Assembly (NCBI GenBank): GCA_023229525.1
Contig: JALNZC010000006.1
Location: forward strand, 62,001-126,000
Source: Bacteroidales bacterium
GTDB lineage: Bacteria > Bacteroidota > Bacteroidia > Bacteroidales > FEN-979
DNA length: 64,000 bases
Direction of reading: 5' to 3'
The position numbers and the translations under genes are program-made. Each line of letters starts with the position of its first letter. Position 1 is the first letter of the stretch. Under the pieces are notes generated by a model. The model was not told the origin of the DNA and searched no databases. It was given only the letters and a program-made list of their open reading frames with translations. Below are positions 7,845-16,914 of the stretch, in pieces.

Positions 7845-8069
7845 TCAGGGTTTTTTCTCGGTCTGGTCGGCCGGTGGCGTCTTATCAGCCGGTTTTTTCA
7901 GCTCTTCTTCCATCCCATCCATCCCGTCTTTGAAACTTTTTACCCCTTTCCCGAGGCCTCTCATCAATTCAGGAATTTTCTTTCCGCCGAAAAGTAGCAG
8001 CACGACAAGGACAATGAGCAACAATTCCATGTTGCCTAGGCCGAATATTAATAAAATACTTAATATCAT
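7845..8069 (-). CDS. tatA: Twin-arginine translocase TatA/TatE subunit
   Basis: The 74-residue protein has one N-terminal membrane helix (MELLLIVLVVLLLF), the conserved FGGKKIPEL hinge, the amphipathic helix MRGLGKGVKSFKDGM and a short charged, Pro-rich tail. This is the canonical TatA/E architecture; it multimerises to form the pore recruited by TatC. A start at the internal Met14 is possible, since TatA usually begins right before the membrane helix, but the upstream ATG at 8069 adds only a short hydrophobic extension. It lies between queA and the sulfur operon on the same strand. tatC is 6.5 kb away. Confidence 0.9.
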   Translation of the reverse strand: MILSILLIFGLGNMELLLIVLVVLLLFGGKKIPELMRGLGKGVKSFKDGMDGMEEELKKPADKTPPADQTEKKP

Positions 8070-8126
8070 TTGTCAGTATCTTTATTAGTCGTAAAAACAT
8101 ACAAAGATACTCAATTCGCATTGAAA

Positions 8127-9362
8127 TTATCTGGATTGTTTAAAAAAGAGGCAACAATCCCCGTAACTCAGGAAACGGAAATTGTTTTCAAGTGCATATT
8201 GGTATATCTTTTTCCAATCCTCACCGATCATAGCGGCGACCAATAGCAACAAGGTGCTCTGTGGCATGTGGAAATTGGTAATCAGCCCGCTAAGCAATTT
8301 ATATTCATACCCTGGCAAGATCATCAGTTGCGTTTCCCCATGGTATTCATTTAATTGATGCCGGTTAAAAAAGGAGAGAAGAGCGGTAAGTGATTTACGG
8401 GGGTTGACATTTGGTTGGTCTGGATTCTGGTACGGATCCCACTGCAGTACTTCAGGATCTTCTCTGTCTTCTCCCTGCAGGATTTTCACGCCAAGCCAGT
8501 ACAAACTTTCGATGGTGCGGGCGGAAGTAGTCCCGACAGCAATTATAGATCGATCAAGATAATCAAGAATCTGTTCGACGGTTTGTCGCGAGACCACAAT
8601 TTTTTCGGGATGCATCACATGACCCCGGATTGTCGGTGTCGAGACCGGACGAAATGTGCCAACTCCCACATGAAGAGTCACCCGGTCAAAAACACAATCG
8701 TGATGTTTGATCTTGTTCAGAACGTTTTCTGTAAAATGTAATCCGGCCGTAGGGGCTGCCACTGATCCCTCATGGGCTGCATATATAGTTTGGTACCGCC
8801 CTGCATCGGCAGGTATTGTCTGACGATGGATATAGGGGGGTAAAGGAACGATACCGGCTACATCAAGGATCTCAGAAAAAGTCTTTTCGGCAGGCTCCCA
8901 GTGAAAAGCAATGGCAAAACTACCATCGTCAAAGTGCTGAATACAATTGGCATTTAAAATCCCGGTGTTTGCTGCCTCTCCAAAGGTCATTTGCAGGAAT
9001 CCTATCCTCCACCGTTTCTTATTACCGATTAAACATTTCCAGGTGCATCCCATAGTTTGTTTGAATGCAGTCTCGACTTCTGCTACGGGCGAAAGGGGTT
9101 CCAGACAAAATATTTCAATTTTTGCACCAGTGGGGTTGATAAAAATCAACCGGGCTCGAATAACCTTTGTGTCGTTGAAAATCAACAGGCTATCTGACGG
9201 CAGGAATCGATCTATCTCCGAGAAGACGGTTTCGGAGATTATTCCATCCCTGGACACCAACAATCGAGATTCATCCCGTTCTGCGAGCGGGAACTGGGCA
9301 ATACGGTCCTCAGGTAAAGGATAATCAAAATCCTCAATACGAATTAAATCTGGATCAATCAT
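8127..9362 (-). CDS. queA: S-adenosylmethionine:tRNA ribosyltransferase-isomerase QueA
   Basis: QueA transfers and isomerises the ribosyl part of SAM onto preQ1 in tRNA, giving epoxyqueuosine. The 411-residue protein shows the family start (DFDYPLPEDRIAQFPLAERDES), the FNDTKVIRAR segment, the AAPTAGLHFT signature and the LHVGVGTFRPV motif. The C-terminal LITNFHMPQSTLLLLVAA segment is also present. It is longer than the E. coli enzyme (356 residues), with extra sequence in the middle and near residue 290-310, which is usual in Bacteroidota. The ATG at 9362 directly precedes the conserved N-terminus. It has no queuosine neighbours in the window. Confidence 0.95.
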   Translation of the reverse strand: MIDPDLIRIEDFDYPLPEDRIAQFPLAERDESRLLVSRDGIISETVFSEIDRFLPSDSLLIFNDTKVIRARLIFINPTGAKIEIFCLEPLSPVAEVETAFKQTMGCTWKCLIGNKKRWRIGFLQMTFGEAANTGILNANCIQHFDDGSFAIAFHWEPAEKTFSEILDVAGIVPLPPYIHRQTIPADAGRYQTIYAAHEGSVAAPTAGLHFTENVLNKIKHHDCVFDRVTLHVGVGTFRPVSTPTIRGHVMHPEKIVVSRQTVEQILDYLDRSIIAVGTTSARTIESLYWLGVKILQGEDREDPEVLQWDPYQNPDQPNVNPRKSLTALLSFFNRHQLNEYHGETQLMILPGYEYKLLSGLITNFHMPQSTLLLLVAAMIGEDWKKIYQYALENNFRFLSYGDCCLFFKQSR

Positions 9363-9390
9363 ACAATATTCACTGCCTCACATGGCCGGG

Positions 9391-10839
9391 TCAGTGTTTT
9401 TCGGAATTGAAAAAACTGGGTTTATAGGTGACCATGATATATGCATACTGGGCAAATTTACTTTTTCCCACCTCGATCTTGTTGAATGTCTCCATGGTTG
9501 CGGTCGGGAGGAAAAAGCAGTAGGCGGCATTCAGTTCGAGGTTTGGAATGGGTTTATAGATATACATCAGGTCAATTTCGGAGCCAAGACTGGTTTTTAC
9601 GGTGGTATATGGCAGTTGTCCTTTTTTGGGATTGGTTACGCTCAGAAATCCGTAAGGTATACTGAACCAGCGATAGGTAGTTTCCAGTGACATTTTATCA
9701 TTGAAGTAGACAGTTGCTCTTCCATACAGATCGTTTAACCCTGCACTCAGGTTATCTTTAACAACACTGTTGAAAAGATCCATATAGCCATACGCCCGGT
9801 GGGAAGTACCATAGAGAGCGCTAAATCCTTTCACTTTCGTTTTTATGCCGGTGGTGTCTGAATAATTATTTCCGCTAAGTTGTTCCCAACCCATTTGAAT
9901 TTTGAATTTTTTCACCGGTTGAAAGCTTATCCAGAGTGTATAAAAATAGGAACTCAGTTTGCGTCCGTCGCGGATATGCCCATACTGGTAATATCCGTTG
10001 AGAAAAAAACTCCATTTTTTCAGTTCTAATCCGGCGCTTGCACCGAAGGTTCCGCGGGCATACAAAACATCCGGGAAGTCTTCGGTTGTGGTTGTTTTTG
10101 TTACAACCGGAAGTAATGTGGTCCCGATAATGGAATCATTTTGGTCCCTGATAAAAAGGGTATCGAAACTCGTCTTTGTTTTGGTTGTGGTGGTCGAATA
10201 CTTTTGAAAAACATCAATTATTTCAAGATAGGTAAGGGTCAATTTATTGTCAAAAAGTTTAAAATTTCCGTACAAATATCCTAAGTATTTATAATTGTTT
10301 CTCATATTGTAGGAATTCAGGTAAGAGCTGGCCGGAGCAATGTTATTTACCGCTAATCCGATGTTTCCCCAGTACCCTCTCTTTTTCTGATCGAATTGGG
10401 CGATAAGGATGTCATGCGTAGCACCCCACATGCTCCAATTCGATAAACCGAATAACCGCTCGTCGTCGTATACGACTTCCGTACGTCCCACCTTCAGTCC
10501 AAAACTTTTTGTGAAATTATACTGCAACCATGCTTCAAAAATATTCACAGTATTTTTGGTTATCGTATCTGAAGAGTAGTAATTTTGTCCGAACACCCAT
10601 GCATCGTTTAGTGAAAAACGGGTAGCTATCTTTTCGTTCTTGTAATCAAATGCTAACCGGGCTCTACCAAGTATGGTTGCATAAGGGGTTTTCGATGAAT
10701 CCCGCAACGATTGATAACCGTCGCGGAATTCACCGCGCATTTTAAATTCGCCACTGATAGTGAATTGAGCGAAAAGGTTTTCGGAAACGAAAACTAGTAA
10801 AAATGAGAGAACAAAAAAAGGTATCAACGATCGTTTCAT
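9391..10839 (-). CDS. Porin-like outer-membrane beta-barrel protein
   Basis: The product (482 residues from the ATG at 10839) starts MKRSLIPFFVLSFLL and has a signal peptide cleaved after NLFAQ. The mature part is a succession of amphipathic strands rich in Tyr, Trp and Asn. An alginate-export or porin-like block is seen around residues 60-150 (GRARLAFDYKN, VNIFEAWLQYNF, LKVGRTEVVYDDERLFG). It probably forms a 16-18-stranded diffusion barrel for a polyanionic or small solute. The substrate is unknown. An upstream TTG start at 10881 would add 14 polar residues ahead of the signal peptide and is rejected. It is divergent from pssA. Confidence 0.75.
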   Translation of the reverse strand: MKRSLIPFFVLSFLLVFVSENLFAQFTISGEFKMRGEFRDGYQSLRDSSKTPYATILGRARLAFDYKNEKIATRFSLNDAWVFGQNYYSSDTITKNTVNIFEAWLQYNFTKSFGLKVGRTEVVYDDERLFGLSNWSMWGATHDILIAQFDQKKRGYWGNIGLAVNNIAPASSYLNSYNMRNNYKYLGYLYGNFKLFDNKLTLTYLEIIDVFQKYSTTTTKTKTSFDTLFIRDQNDSIIGTTLLPVVTKTTTTEDFPDVLYARGTFGASAGLELKKWSFFLNGYYQYGHIRDGRKLSSYFYTLWISFQPVKKFKIQMGWEQLSGNNYSDTTGIKTKVKGFSALYGTSHRAYGYMDLFNSVVKDNLSAGLNDLYGRATVYFNDKMSLETTYRWFSIPYGFLSVTNPKKGQLPYTTVKTSLGSEIDLMYIYKPIPNLELNAAYCFFLPTATMETFNKIEVGKSKFAQYAYIMVTYKPSFFNSEKH

Positions 10840-10943
10840 AATTAATTGATTTATAAATAGCTGCTTTGAATTGTCGCGCAAAAGTAGTTAAAAAAAAGCA
10901 AACCGGGCAAGCGCTCAAATCGCAGGAAATAGGAAATAATAGA

Positions 10944-10951
10944 TAATTTTG
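10944..10951 (+). promoter_or_regulatory. -7 promoter element of pssA
   Basis: TAATTTTG matches TAnnTTTG 16 bp upstream of the ATG at 10967, giving a very short leader. The TTG of this box at 10949 would be an apparent alternative start codon, which the promoter position argues against. Confidence 0.4.
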
Positions 10952-10966
10952 CAGGAAATAATTGAA

Positions 10967-11704
10967 ATGAAAATCAAACTGTACGTGCCGAATGCTTTAA
11001 CGACCTTTAACCTCATTTGCGGGTTAATATCGATCACCATGGTATTCGAAGGGAAACCGGTACAGGCTTCGATTTTTATTTTTATCGCAGCAGTTTTCGA
11101 TTATCTGGACGGTACCGCAGCACGGTTACTGAAAGCTTATTCAGAATTGGGTAAACAACTTGACTCCCTGGCCGATATGGTATCCTTTGGAGTAGCTCCC
11201 GGTCTCCTGATCTTCCAGATGTTATCGATCCACTGTATGGGAAGTTGCAACGCCCTTGAGCGTTTACACATTACTCCCTATTTTGCTTTACTTATCCCGG
11301 TTTGTTCGGCATTTCGGCTGGCAAAATTCAACATTGATTTGCGACAGGAGATCAATTTCATCGGACTACCCACTCCCGCCAACGCCCTTTTCTTTGCATC
11401 CATACCGTTGGTATTGTATGTCCAGCCTGGACTTTTCAGCATTTTACATATCCCCGGCATGGTCGATTTCTTTTCCAATACACGGATACTGACCATACTG
11501 ACCGTCTTCTTTTCCTATTTACTGATCTCGGATTTCAGGATTTTTTCGATGAAATTCAAATCGAAAAAGTGGGAGGGAAACCAATTGCGTTATATCTTCC
11601 TGATGATTTCGCTGGTATTGGTTTTCCTGTTTTTCATGAATTCAATTCCCATCATTATCGCGCTTTATGTTATGATGTCCATCTTTTTCCAGCAGGGGCC
11701 CTGA
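10967..11704 (+). CDS. pssA: CDP-diacylglycerol--serine O-phosphatidyltransferase
   Basis: PssA makes phosphatidylserine from CDP-diacylglycerol and L-serine at the inner membrane, the first step to phosphatidylethanolamine. The 245-residue protein carries the CDP-alcohol phosphotransferase motif DG-x2-AR-x8-G-x3-D-x3-D: DGTAAR at about residues 45-50, then SELGKQLDSLADMVSFG. Seven or eight hydrophobic helices follow. The start MKIKLYVPNALT matches the family. The frame extends six codons upstream from a TTG that lies inside the promoter -7 box, so the ATG is chosen. It converges with lptB with about 45 bp between them. Confidence 0.95.
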   Translation: MKIKLYVPNALTTFNLICGLISITMVFEGKPVQASIFIFIAAVFDYLDGTAARLLKAYSELGKQLDSLADMVSFGVAPGLLIFQMLSIHCMGSCNALERLHITPYFALLIPVCSAFRLAKFNIDLRQEINFIGLPTPANALFFASIPLVLYVQPGLFSILHIPGMVDFFSNTRILTILTVFFSYLLISDFRIFSMKFKSKKWEGNQLRYIFLMISLVLVFLFFMNSIPIIIALYVMMSIFFQQGP

Positions 11705-11748
11705 ATCGATGGATTAACTTAACAATGGATTTAGATTATAGCGGAAAA

Positions 11749-12471
11749 TCATCGCAATTCAAAATTCTGCCCAAGATATACCTTTCTGACATGAGGATCG
11801 TCAGCTAATTCCTGCCCGGTTCCGGCGCGAAGAATGGATCCTTCAAATAACAGGTAGGAACGGTCGGTAATAGAAAGCGTTTCATGGACATTATGATCGG
11901 TGATCAGGACACCGATATTTTTTTCTTTTAGCTTTGATACGATTTGCTGGATGTCCTCCACAGCGATGGGATCGATCCCGGCAAAAGGTTCATCAAGGAG
12001 TATGAATTTCGGGTCTACAGCAAGGCTACGGGCTATTTCGCACCTTCTGCGTTCACCACCCGAAAGGGTAATGCCTTCGCTTTTTCGCACATGTTGCAAA
12101 CCTAATTCATCGAGTAATTTCTCAAGCCGCTCTTTTTGTTGGTCCTTGTTCAGTCCGGTAAATTCAAGGATGGCTTTGAGGTTATCCTCCACGCTTAATT
12201 TTCTGAAGATGGAAGGTTCCTGTGGCAGGTAGCTGATGCCCCGCTGCGCACGCCTGTACATGGGCTCCCCGGTAATGTTTATGTCATCCAGATAAACTTG
12301 TCCGGCAAGCGGTTTGATGAGACCCACGATGATATAAAAGGAGGTGGTTTTCCCGGCGCCGTTTGGGCCAAGAAGCCCAACGATTTCTCCCTGTTTTACC
12401 TCAATTGTAACCTCACTGACAACAGTACGTTTACGATATTTCTTAACAATTTTATCAGTCCGGAGAATCAT
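11749..12471 (-). CDS. lptB: LPS export ABC transporter ATP-binding protein LptB
   Basis: LptB is the cytoplasmic ATPase that drives extraction of lipopolysaccharide from the inner membrane through LptFG. The 240-residue protein has Walker A (GPNGAGKTT), a Q-loop (LPQEPSIFRKLSV), the ABC signature (LSGGERRR), Walker B (FILLDEPFAGIDP) and the switch histidine (ITDHNV). RRAQRGISYLPQ and the AGIDPIAVEDIQ stretch are typical of LptB. Its membrane partner could be the LptF/LptG-type permease at 40676-42133. It follows kdsD on the same strand by about 46 bp, and the two are functionally linked through KDO/LPS assembly. Confidence 0.96.
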   Translation of the reverse strand: MILRTDKIVKKYRKRTVVSEVTIEVKQGEIVGLLGPNGAGKTTSFYIIVGLIKPLAGQVYLDDINITGEPMYRRAQRGISYLPQEPSIFRKLSVEDNLKAILEFTGLNKDQQKERLEKLLDELGLQHVRKSEGITLSGGERRRCEIARSLAVDPKFILLDEPFAGIDPIAVEDIQQIVSKLKEKNIGVLITDHNVHETLSITDRSYLLFEGSILRAGTGQELADDPHVRKVYLGQNFELR

Positions 12472-12517
12472 GGATCAGGGATTAAACAGGAAACTTTGAC
12501 CTGCAAAAGTAAGGAAA

Positions 12518-13483
12518 TTATAAAATCCCTTCCCGAAGGATATCATGAAGGTGGATAACCCCTTTATATTTATTTTTATCAACCACCAGTAATTGAGTAA
12601 TGTTATTTTGTCGCATCACTGTTAAGGCGCGAATGACCAACGTATCGGGATGAATGATGTGGGGTGGGGAGCTCATGATATCTGCTGCCTTTAGTATCCC
12701 GATATCGCTTTGTTTTTCGAGCATCCGGCGCAGGTCACCATCGGTAATGATGCCCAGCAATTTTTTATTTTTCAACACTGCTGTAGCGCCCAACCGTTTT
12801 GATGATATTTCCAGGATCACTGATTTTATATCGTCGTTATATTGAACAGCCGGCGCCATATTGGTTATGTAAAGGTCGCTGACTTTCAGATAGAGTTGTT
12901 TCCCGAGAGCTCCACCCGGGTGGAGCCGGGCAAAATCTTCCGTGGAAAATCCCCTGGCTTGAAGCAGACATACCGCAAGGGCATCGCCCATGACCAATTG
13001 AGCCGTTGTACTGGAGGTGGGTGCCAGATTATTCGGACAAGCTTCTTTTGAAACCGTGGTATCAATCACAAAATGCGCTTGTTTTGCCAGGTAGGAATGC
13101 GTGTTTCCCACGATAGCGATGAGTGAACTTCCGTATTCTTTGAGCAGGGGCACAAGGACCTTGATTTCAGGAGTTTCACCACTTTTGGAAAGACAGATGA
13201 CTATATCTTCTTTTTGGATGATCCCAAGGTCTCCGTGAATGGCGTCGGCTGCGTGCATAAAAATAGCAGGTGTTCCGGTCGAATTCAACGTAGATACAAT
13301 TTTTTGCCCGATTATGGCGCTTTTCCCAATGCCTGTCACAATTACCCTACCTTTCGACCGGAGGATTAGACTGACACACTTTAAAAAGCTATCGTTAATG
13401 GAATGAACTAAACTTGAGATAGCAGATGCTTCCACCGTTATTGTTTTGACTGCTAAGGCTTTTAATGCATTCAAATTTTTCAA
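12518..13483 (-). CDS. kdsD: D-arabinose-5-phosphate isomerase (KdsD/KpsF/GutQ type)
   Basis: This enzyme converts ribulose-5-phosphate to arabinose-5-phosphate, the precursor of KDO for lipid A-core. An N-terminal SIS domain contains VIVTGIGKSAIIGQKI, the STGTPAIFMHAADAIHGDLG segment and SKSGETPE. Two CBS domains follow, with VSDLYI, GIITDGDLRRM and a final TQLLVVDKNKYKGVIHLHD. The reading frame has no ATG before the conserved region. The TTG at 13483 gives 321 residues, close to the family's 320-328. A TTG at 13519 (333 residues) and a GTG near 13435 are alternatives. The gene is divergent from recQ and upstream of lptB. Confidence 0.92.
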   Translation of the reverse strand: MKNLNALKALAVKTITVEASAISSLVHSINDSFLKCVSLILRSKGRVIVTGIGKSAIIGQKIVSTLNSTGTPAIFMHAADAIHGDLGIIQKEDIVICLSKSGETPEIKVLVPLLKEYGSSLIAIVGNTHSYLAKQAHFVIDTTVSKEACPNNLAPTSSTTAQLVMGDALAVCLLQARGFSTEDFARLHPGGALGKQLYLKVSDLYITNMAPAVQYNDDIKSVILEISSKRLGATAVLKNKKLLGIITDGDLRRMLEKQSDIGILKAADIMSSPPHIIHPDTLVIRALTVMRQNNITQLLVVDKNKYKGVIHLHDILREGIL

Positions 13484-13509
13484 TACACAATTTTTTTTAA
13501 ATTTTTTTG

Positions 13510-13539
13510 TTTGTTTCAAACGATTTGTGACTACATTTG
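13510..13539 (+). promoter_or_regulatory. recQ promoter
   Basis: TTTG at 13510-13513, an 18-bp spacer, then TACATTTG at 13532-13539 gives a full match to the Bacteroidota promoter consensus. Transcription would start near 13546, about 67 bp before the recQ ATG. Confidence 0.6.
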
Positions 13540-13612
13540 TATATAGACGAGTTAATTTTTAATAAAATTAATTAAACCTGAACAAAATTACGAAAATAAA
13601 TTGAGTCAAAAA

Positions 13613-15814
13613 ATGACGGCCAGGAAGGACGAGCATAAGCTTTTTGAAGTGTTAAAAAAAGTTTTTGGGTATGACAGCTTTAAAGGGAATCAGGAGGACA
13701 TCATTCGAAATGTACTGGCCAACAAGGATACATTCGTGATCATGCCAACAGGTGGCGGAAAATCAATGTGTTATCAGCTACCGGCATTAATAAAAACAGG
13801 AACAGCGATCATTGTTTCTCCCCTCATTGCCCTGATGAAAAATCAGGTAGATTCCATTCGTAGCTTTGGAACAGATACCAATGTGGCGCATTTCATGAAT
13901 TCGTCACTTACAAAGCAGGAAATCACGCAGGTTAAGCAAGACATTACCGATGGGAAGACCAAGCTGCTGTATGTTGCACCTGAAACGATTACGAAAGAAG
14001 AAAATATTGAGTTTCTCCAGGGGATCGAAATTTCATTTTATGCTATCGATGAAGCCCATTGTATATCTGAATGGGGACATGACTTCCGACCCGAATACCG
14101 GCGCCTGCGACCCATAATCGATGCCATCGGGCAGAAAGTACCGGTTATTGCTTTAACGGCAACCGCCACACCCAAGGTCCAGCAGGATATTCAGAAAAAC
14201 CTGAACATGATGGATGCTTCGGTTTATCTCTCCTCGTTTAACCGGCCCAATCTCTATTATGAAGTCAGGGCCAAAACCAAAAATGTCACCAAAGACATTA
14301 TCAGGTATATCAAGGGACAACCAGGTAAATCAGGTATCGTGTATTGCCTGAGCAGAAAAAAAGTGGAGGAACTTGCAGAAAGTTTTGTTGTTAATGGCAT
14401 CAAGGCATTGCCTTATCATGCCGGTCTTGACGCGGCCACCAGACGGCAGAACCAGGATAAATTCCTGATGGAAGAGGTAGAGGTGATTGTCGCTACCATC
14501 GCGTTCGGGATGGGGATAGACAAACCCGATGTCCGTTTTGTTATCCACTTCGACATGCCTAAAAGCCTTGAGGGTTATTACCAGGAAACCGGGCGGTCGG
14601 GACGGGACGACGGAGAAGGAAATTGCATCGCTTTTTACAGTTATGACGATATCCAGAAACTGGAAAAGTTTCTTAAAGGCAAGCCTGTTGCGGAACAGGA
14701 AATTGCAAAACAGCTGCTTATAGAAACGGTGTCATATAGTGAATCCTCTGTTTGCAGACGAAAGCAGCTTTTACACTATTTCGGTGAAATATATACCGAG
14801 GAGAACTGCCAGAATTGCGATAATTGCATGCATCCCAAGAAAAAATTCGAGGGGAAACAATATGTTCAACTGATCCTTGAAGCGGTCCTTGCAGTGAAAC
14901 AACAGTTCAAGAATAAACATATTATCAACATTATTCTTGGGAAAAGTACTGCCACTATAAAATCTTACAAGCACAATAAACTGAACGTCTTTGGCAAAGG
15001 CGCAGACCGGGATGAGAAATTCTGGAATGCCGTGATCCGGCAAACCCTGATTGAACGCCTGCTGACCAAAGATATCGAAAATTACGGATTGCTCAAAATC
15101 AGTCCGGAAGGTTCCCAGTTCCTCAAGAGCCCTTACTCGATCATGCTCGTGGATGACCACGATTTTGAAAACCCGGAGGAGGAGGAACTCTTCGAAGCGC
15201 TTGGGGCAAAAAGCAGTACCGCAGATAAAACCTTGTTTTCGCTGCTTAAAGATCTGCGCAAAGAAATTGCCCGCAAAGAGAAATTGCCACCTTTCGTTAT
15301 TTTCCAGGATCCTTCGCTTGAAGATATGGCCATCCAGTACCCGGTAACTGTTGATGAACTCAAACAAATCACAGGGGTAGGTTCGGGGAAAGCCTTGAAA
15401 TACGGTCTGCCATTTCTGGCTCTCATCAAGGAATATGTGGAGGAGAATGAGATCATCCGTCCCATGGATATGGTTGTAAAATCGGTCATCAACAAATCGG
15501 GATTAAAAGTCTTTATCATCCAGAGTATTGATCGTAAAATTTCCCTGGAGGATATTGCCCTGGCTAAAAACCTGAATTTCGAAGAGTTGCTTACGGAAAT
15601 TGAAAGCATCGTAGGCTCAGGTACCAGGATCGATATCAATTTTTATATAGATGAATTTATCGACCCATACCACCAGGAAGAAATTTTCGAATACTTCCGG
15701 AAAGCCGAATCCGATTCCATCATAGAGGCCCTTAAAGAACTGGGTGAAGATGAATTTACAGAAGAAGAAATCCGGCTGATGCGCATCAAATTCATGTCGG
15801 AATTAGGAAATTAA
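13613..15814 (+). CDS. recQ: ATP-dependent DNA helicase RecQ
   Basis: RecQ unwinds DNA 3'-5' in recombination and fork repair. The 733-residue protein has motif I (MPTGGGKSMCYQLPAL), motif II (DEAHCISEWGHDFRPEY), SALTATATP-like motif III (here IALTATATPKV) and motif VI in the QETGRSGRDDGEG segment. A four-cysteine zinc site (CRRKQLLHYFG then CQNCDNC) opens the RQC region, followed by an HRDC-like segment near residues 520-600 and a C-terminal helical extension typical of Bacteroidota RecQ. The ATG at 13613 is preferred over a TTG 12 bp upstream. The OmpH-like gene follows after 12 bp and may be co-transcribed. Confidence 0.96.
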   Translation: MTARKDEHKLFEVLKKVFGYDSFKGNQEDIIRNVLANKDTFVIMPTGGGKSMCYQLPALIKTGTAIIVSPLIALMKNQVDSIRSFGTDTNVAHFMNSSLTKQEITQVKQDITDGKTKLLYVAPETITKEENIEFLQGIEISFYAIDEAHCISEWGHDFRPEYRRLRPIIDAIGQKVPVIALTATATPKVQQDIQKNLNMMDASVYLSSFNRPNLYYEVRAKTKNVTKDIIRYIKGQPGKSGIVYCLSRKKVEELAESFVVNGIKALPYHAGLDAATRRQNQDKFLMEEVEVIVATIAFGMGIDKPDVRFVIHFDMPKSLEGYYQETGRSGRDDGEGNCIAFYSYDDIQKLEKFLKGKPVAEQEIAKQLLIETVSYSESSVCRRKQLLHYFGEIYTEENCQNCDNCMHPKKKFEGKQYVQLILEAVLAVKQQFKNKHIINIILGKSTATIKSYKHNKLNVFGKGADRDEKFWNAVIRQTLIERLLTKDIENYGLLKISPEGSQFLKSPYSIMLVDDHDFENPEEEELFEALGAKSSTADKTLFSLLKDLRKEIARKEKLPPFVIFQDPSLEDMAIQYPVTVDELKQITGVGSGKALKYGLPFLALIKEYVEENEIIRPMDMVVKSVINKSGLKVFIIQSIDRKISLEDIALAKNLNFEELLTEIESIVGSGTRIDINFYIDEFIDPYHQEEIFEYFRKAESDSIIEALKELGEDEFTEEEIRLMRIKFMSELGN

Positions 15815-15826
15815 ACACTAAACACA

Positions 15827-16537
15827 ATGCAAGACGAAAATGCTGTTAACCCTGAAACCATTCAGGAAGTGAAAAACGTAATGGTTGCCGATCCGGAAGT
15901 ACCCACACCAGTCAAGGGAAAAAAAGCCTTTTTTCATTTTGATTTTAACTCCCTTCTGGGTCTCATCCTGTTAATTGGGCTTATAGTTCTTTATGTTCTT
16001 TTCTTTTTAAACAGAAAGCACACCGATTCCGGTTTGCCATTGAATCTTCAGAAATCATCCGGAAAATCTCTATCTGTGGTTTTTGTCAATATCGATAGCC
16101 TTAACGTCAATTACGAATATGTAAAGGTACTGCGTAAGGATCTGGAAAGTACGGGGAAAAAACTTCAGGCCGAAGTATTATCCGAACAATCGAGCCTGGA
16201 AAAAGAAGCTGCCGATTTTCAGAAACAGATAGCCGCCAATGCTATTACTGAAGAAAAAGCCAAAATAGTCTATGAAGAACTGATGCAAAAGCAACAGGGA
16301 CTCATGCAGAAAAAGGATCGTTATACCCAGATGGTTGCTGAACAGGAGATGACCATGAACCTGAAACTTGTCGATAGCGTAACGACTTTCCTGAAGCGGT
16401 TCAACCGCACATACAAGTTTGATTGCATTTTAGGATTTAAAACCGGGGGTGAAATCCTGGTTTCCAATGACACACTTGATATAACGCGTCAGGTATTGGA
16501 TGCCCTTAACCAGGAATATGCAACCCGCAAAAAATGA
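15827..16537 (+). CDS. OmpH/Skp-like membrane-anchored periplasmic protein
   Basis: The 236-residue protein has a cytoplasmic N-terminus of about 40 residues, one membrane helix (LLGLILLIGLIVLYVLFFL, about residues 43-61) and a periplasmic OmpH/Skp-like domain. That domain begins with a strand (SVVFVNIDSLNVNY), a long charged coiled coil (residues 95-180) and a C-terminal strand (FDCILGFKTGGEILV). Skp-type proteins chaperone unfolded outer-membrane proteins. Membrane anchoring is unlike soluble Skp, which has a cleavable signal. The stop overlaps the next gene by 4 bp (ATGA), so the two are translationally coupled. Confidence 0.85.
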   Translation: MQDENAVNPETIQEVKNVMVADPEVPTPVKGKKAFFHFDFNSLLGLILLIGLIVLYVLFFLNRKHTDSGLPLNLQKSSGKSLSVVFVNIDSLNVNYEYVKVLRKDLESTGKKLQAEVLSEQSSLEKEAADFQKQIAANAITEEKAKIVYEELMQKQQGLMQKKDRYTQMVAEQEMTMNLKLVDSVTTFLKRFNRTYKFDCILGFKTGGEILVSNDTLDITRQVLDALNQEYATRKK

Positions 16538-16914
16538 ATGTTTCGTTCCGTTTTTTGATAGTTATTCTTGGTTGTCTCCTGCTGTTTTCATGCGGTGAAC
16601 CTCGGGTTATAAAGGAAATTGATCCTATTTTCCCTTCCGATTCACTGATCCCGAGGGAAAAAATGATTCGTCTTCTCGTCGATATCCATATCGTTGAAGC
16701 CGCCCTGGTTGCGAAACGAAACGATGGAGTAGCGTCAAATGATCTGGCAATTCAATATTACCAGGCTGTTTTTAAAAAGTATGGAATCAGCCGGAACCGA
16801 TATGATAAAAATCTGAAATTTTACCGGCAGGATCCGGAGGAATTCGGAAAGATGTATGAAGAAGTTGTTCGTGAACTGACTAACCTACAGAAAATTTACC
16901 CGCAGGGAAAGTGA
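16534..16914 (+). CDS. DUF4296 lipoprotein
   Basis: The 126-residue protein has a lipoprotein signal peptide (hydrophobic ILGCLLLF, lipobox ending at the cysteine of FSCGEP near residue 21) and a DUF4296 domain. The domain is recognised by REKMIRLLVDIHIVEAAL and YQAVFKKYGISRNRYDKNLKFY. DUF4296 lipoproteins are common in Bacteroidota and their function is unknown; the helical domain probably faces the periplasm. Its start overlaps the end of the OmpH-like gene, which suggests a shared role in envelope biogenesis. It converges with the small lipoprotein gene. Confidence 0.85.
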   Translation: MNVSFRFLIVILGCLLLFSCGEPRVIKEIDPIFPSDSLIPREKMIRLLVDIHIVEAALVAKRNDGVASNDLAIQYYQAVFKKYGISRNRYDKNLKFYRQDPEEFGKMYEEVVRELTNLQKIYPQGK

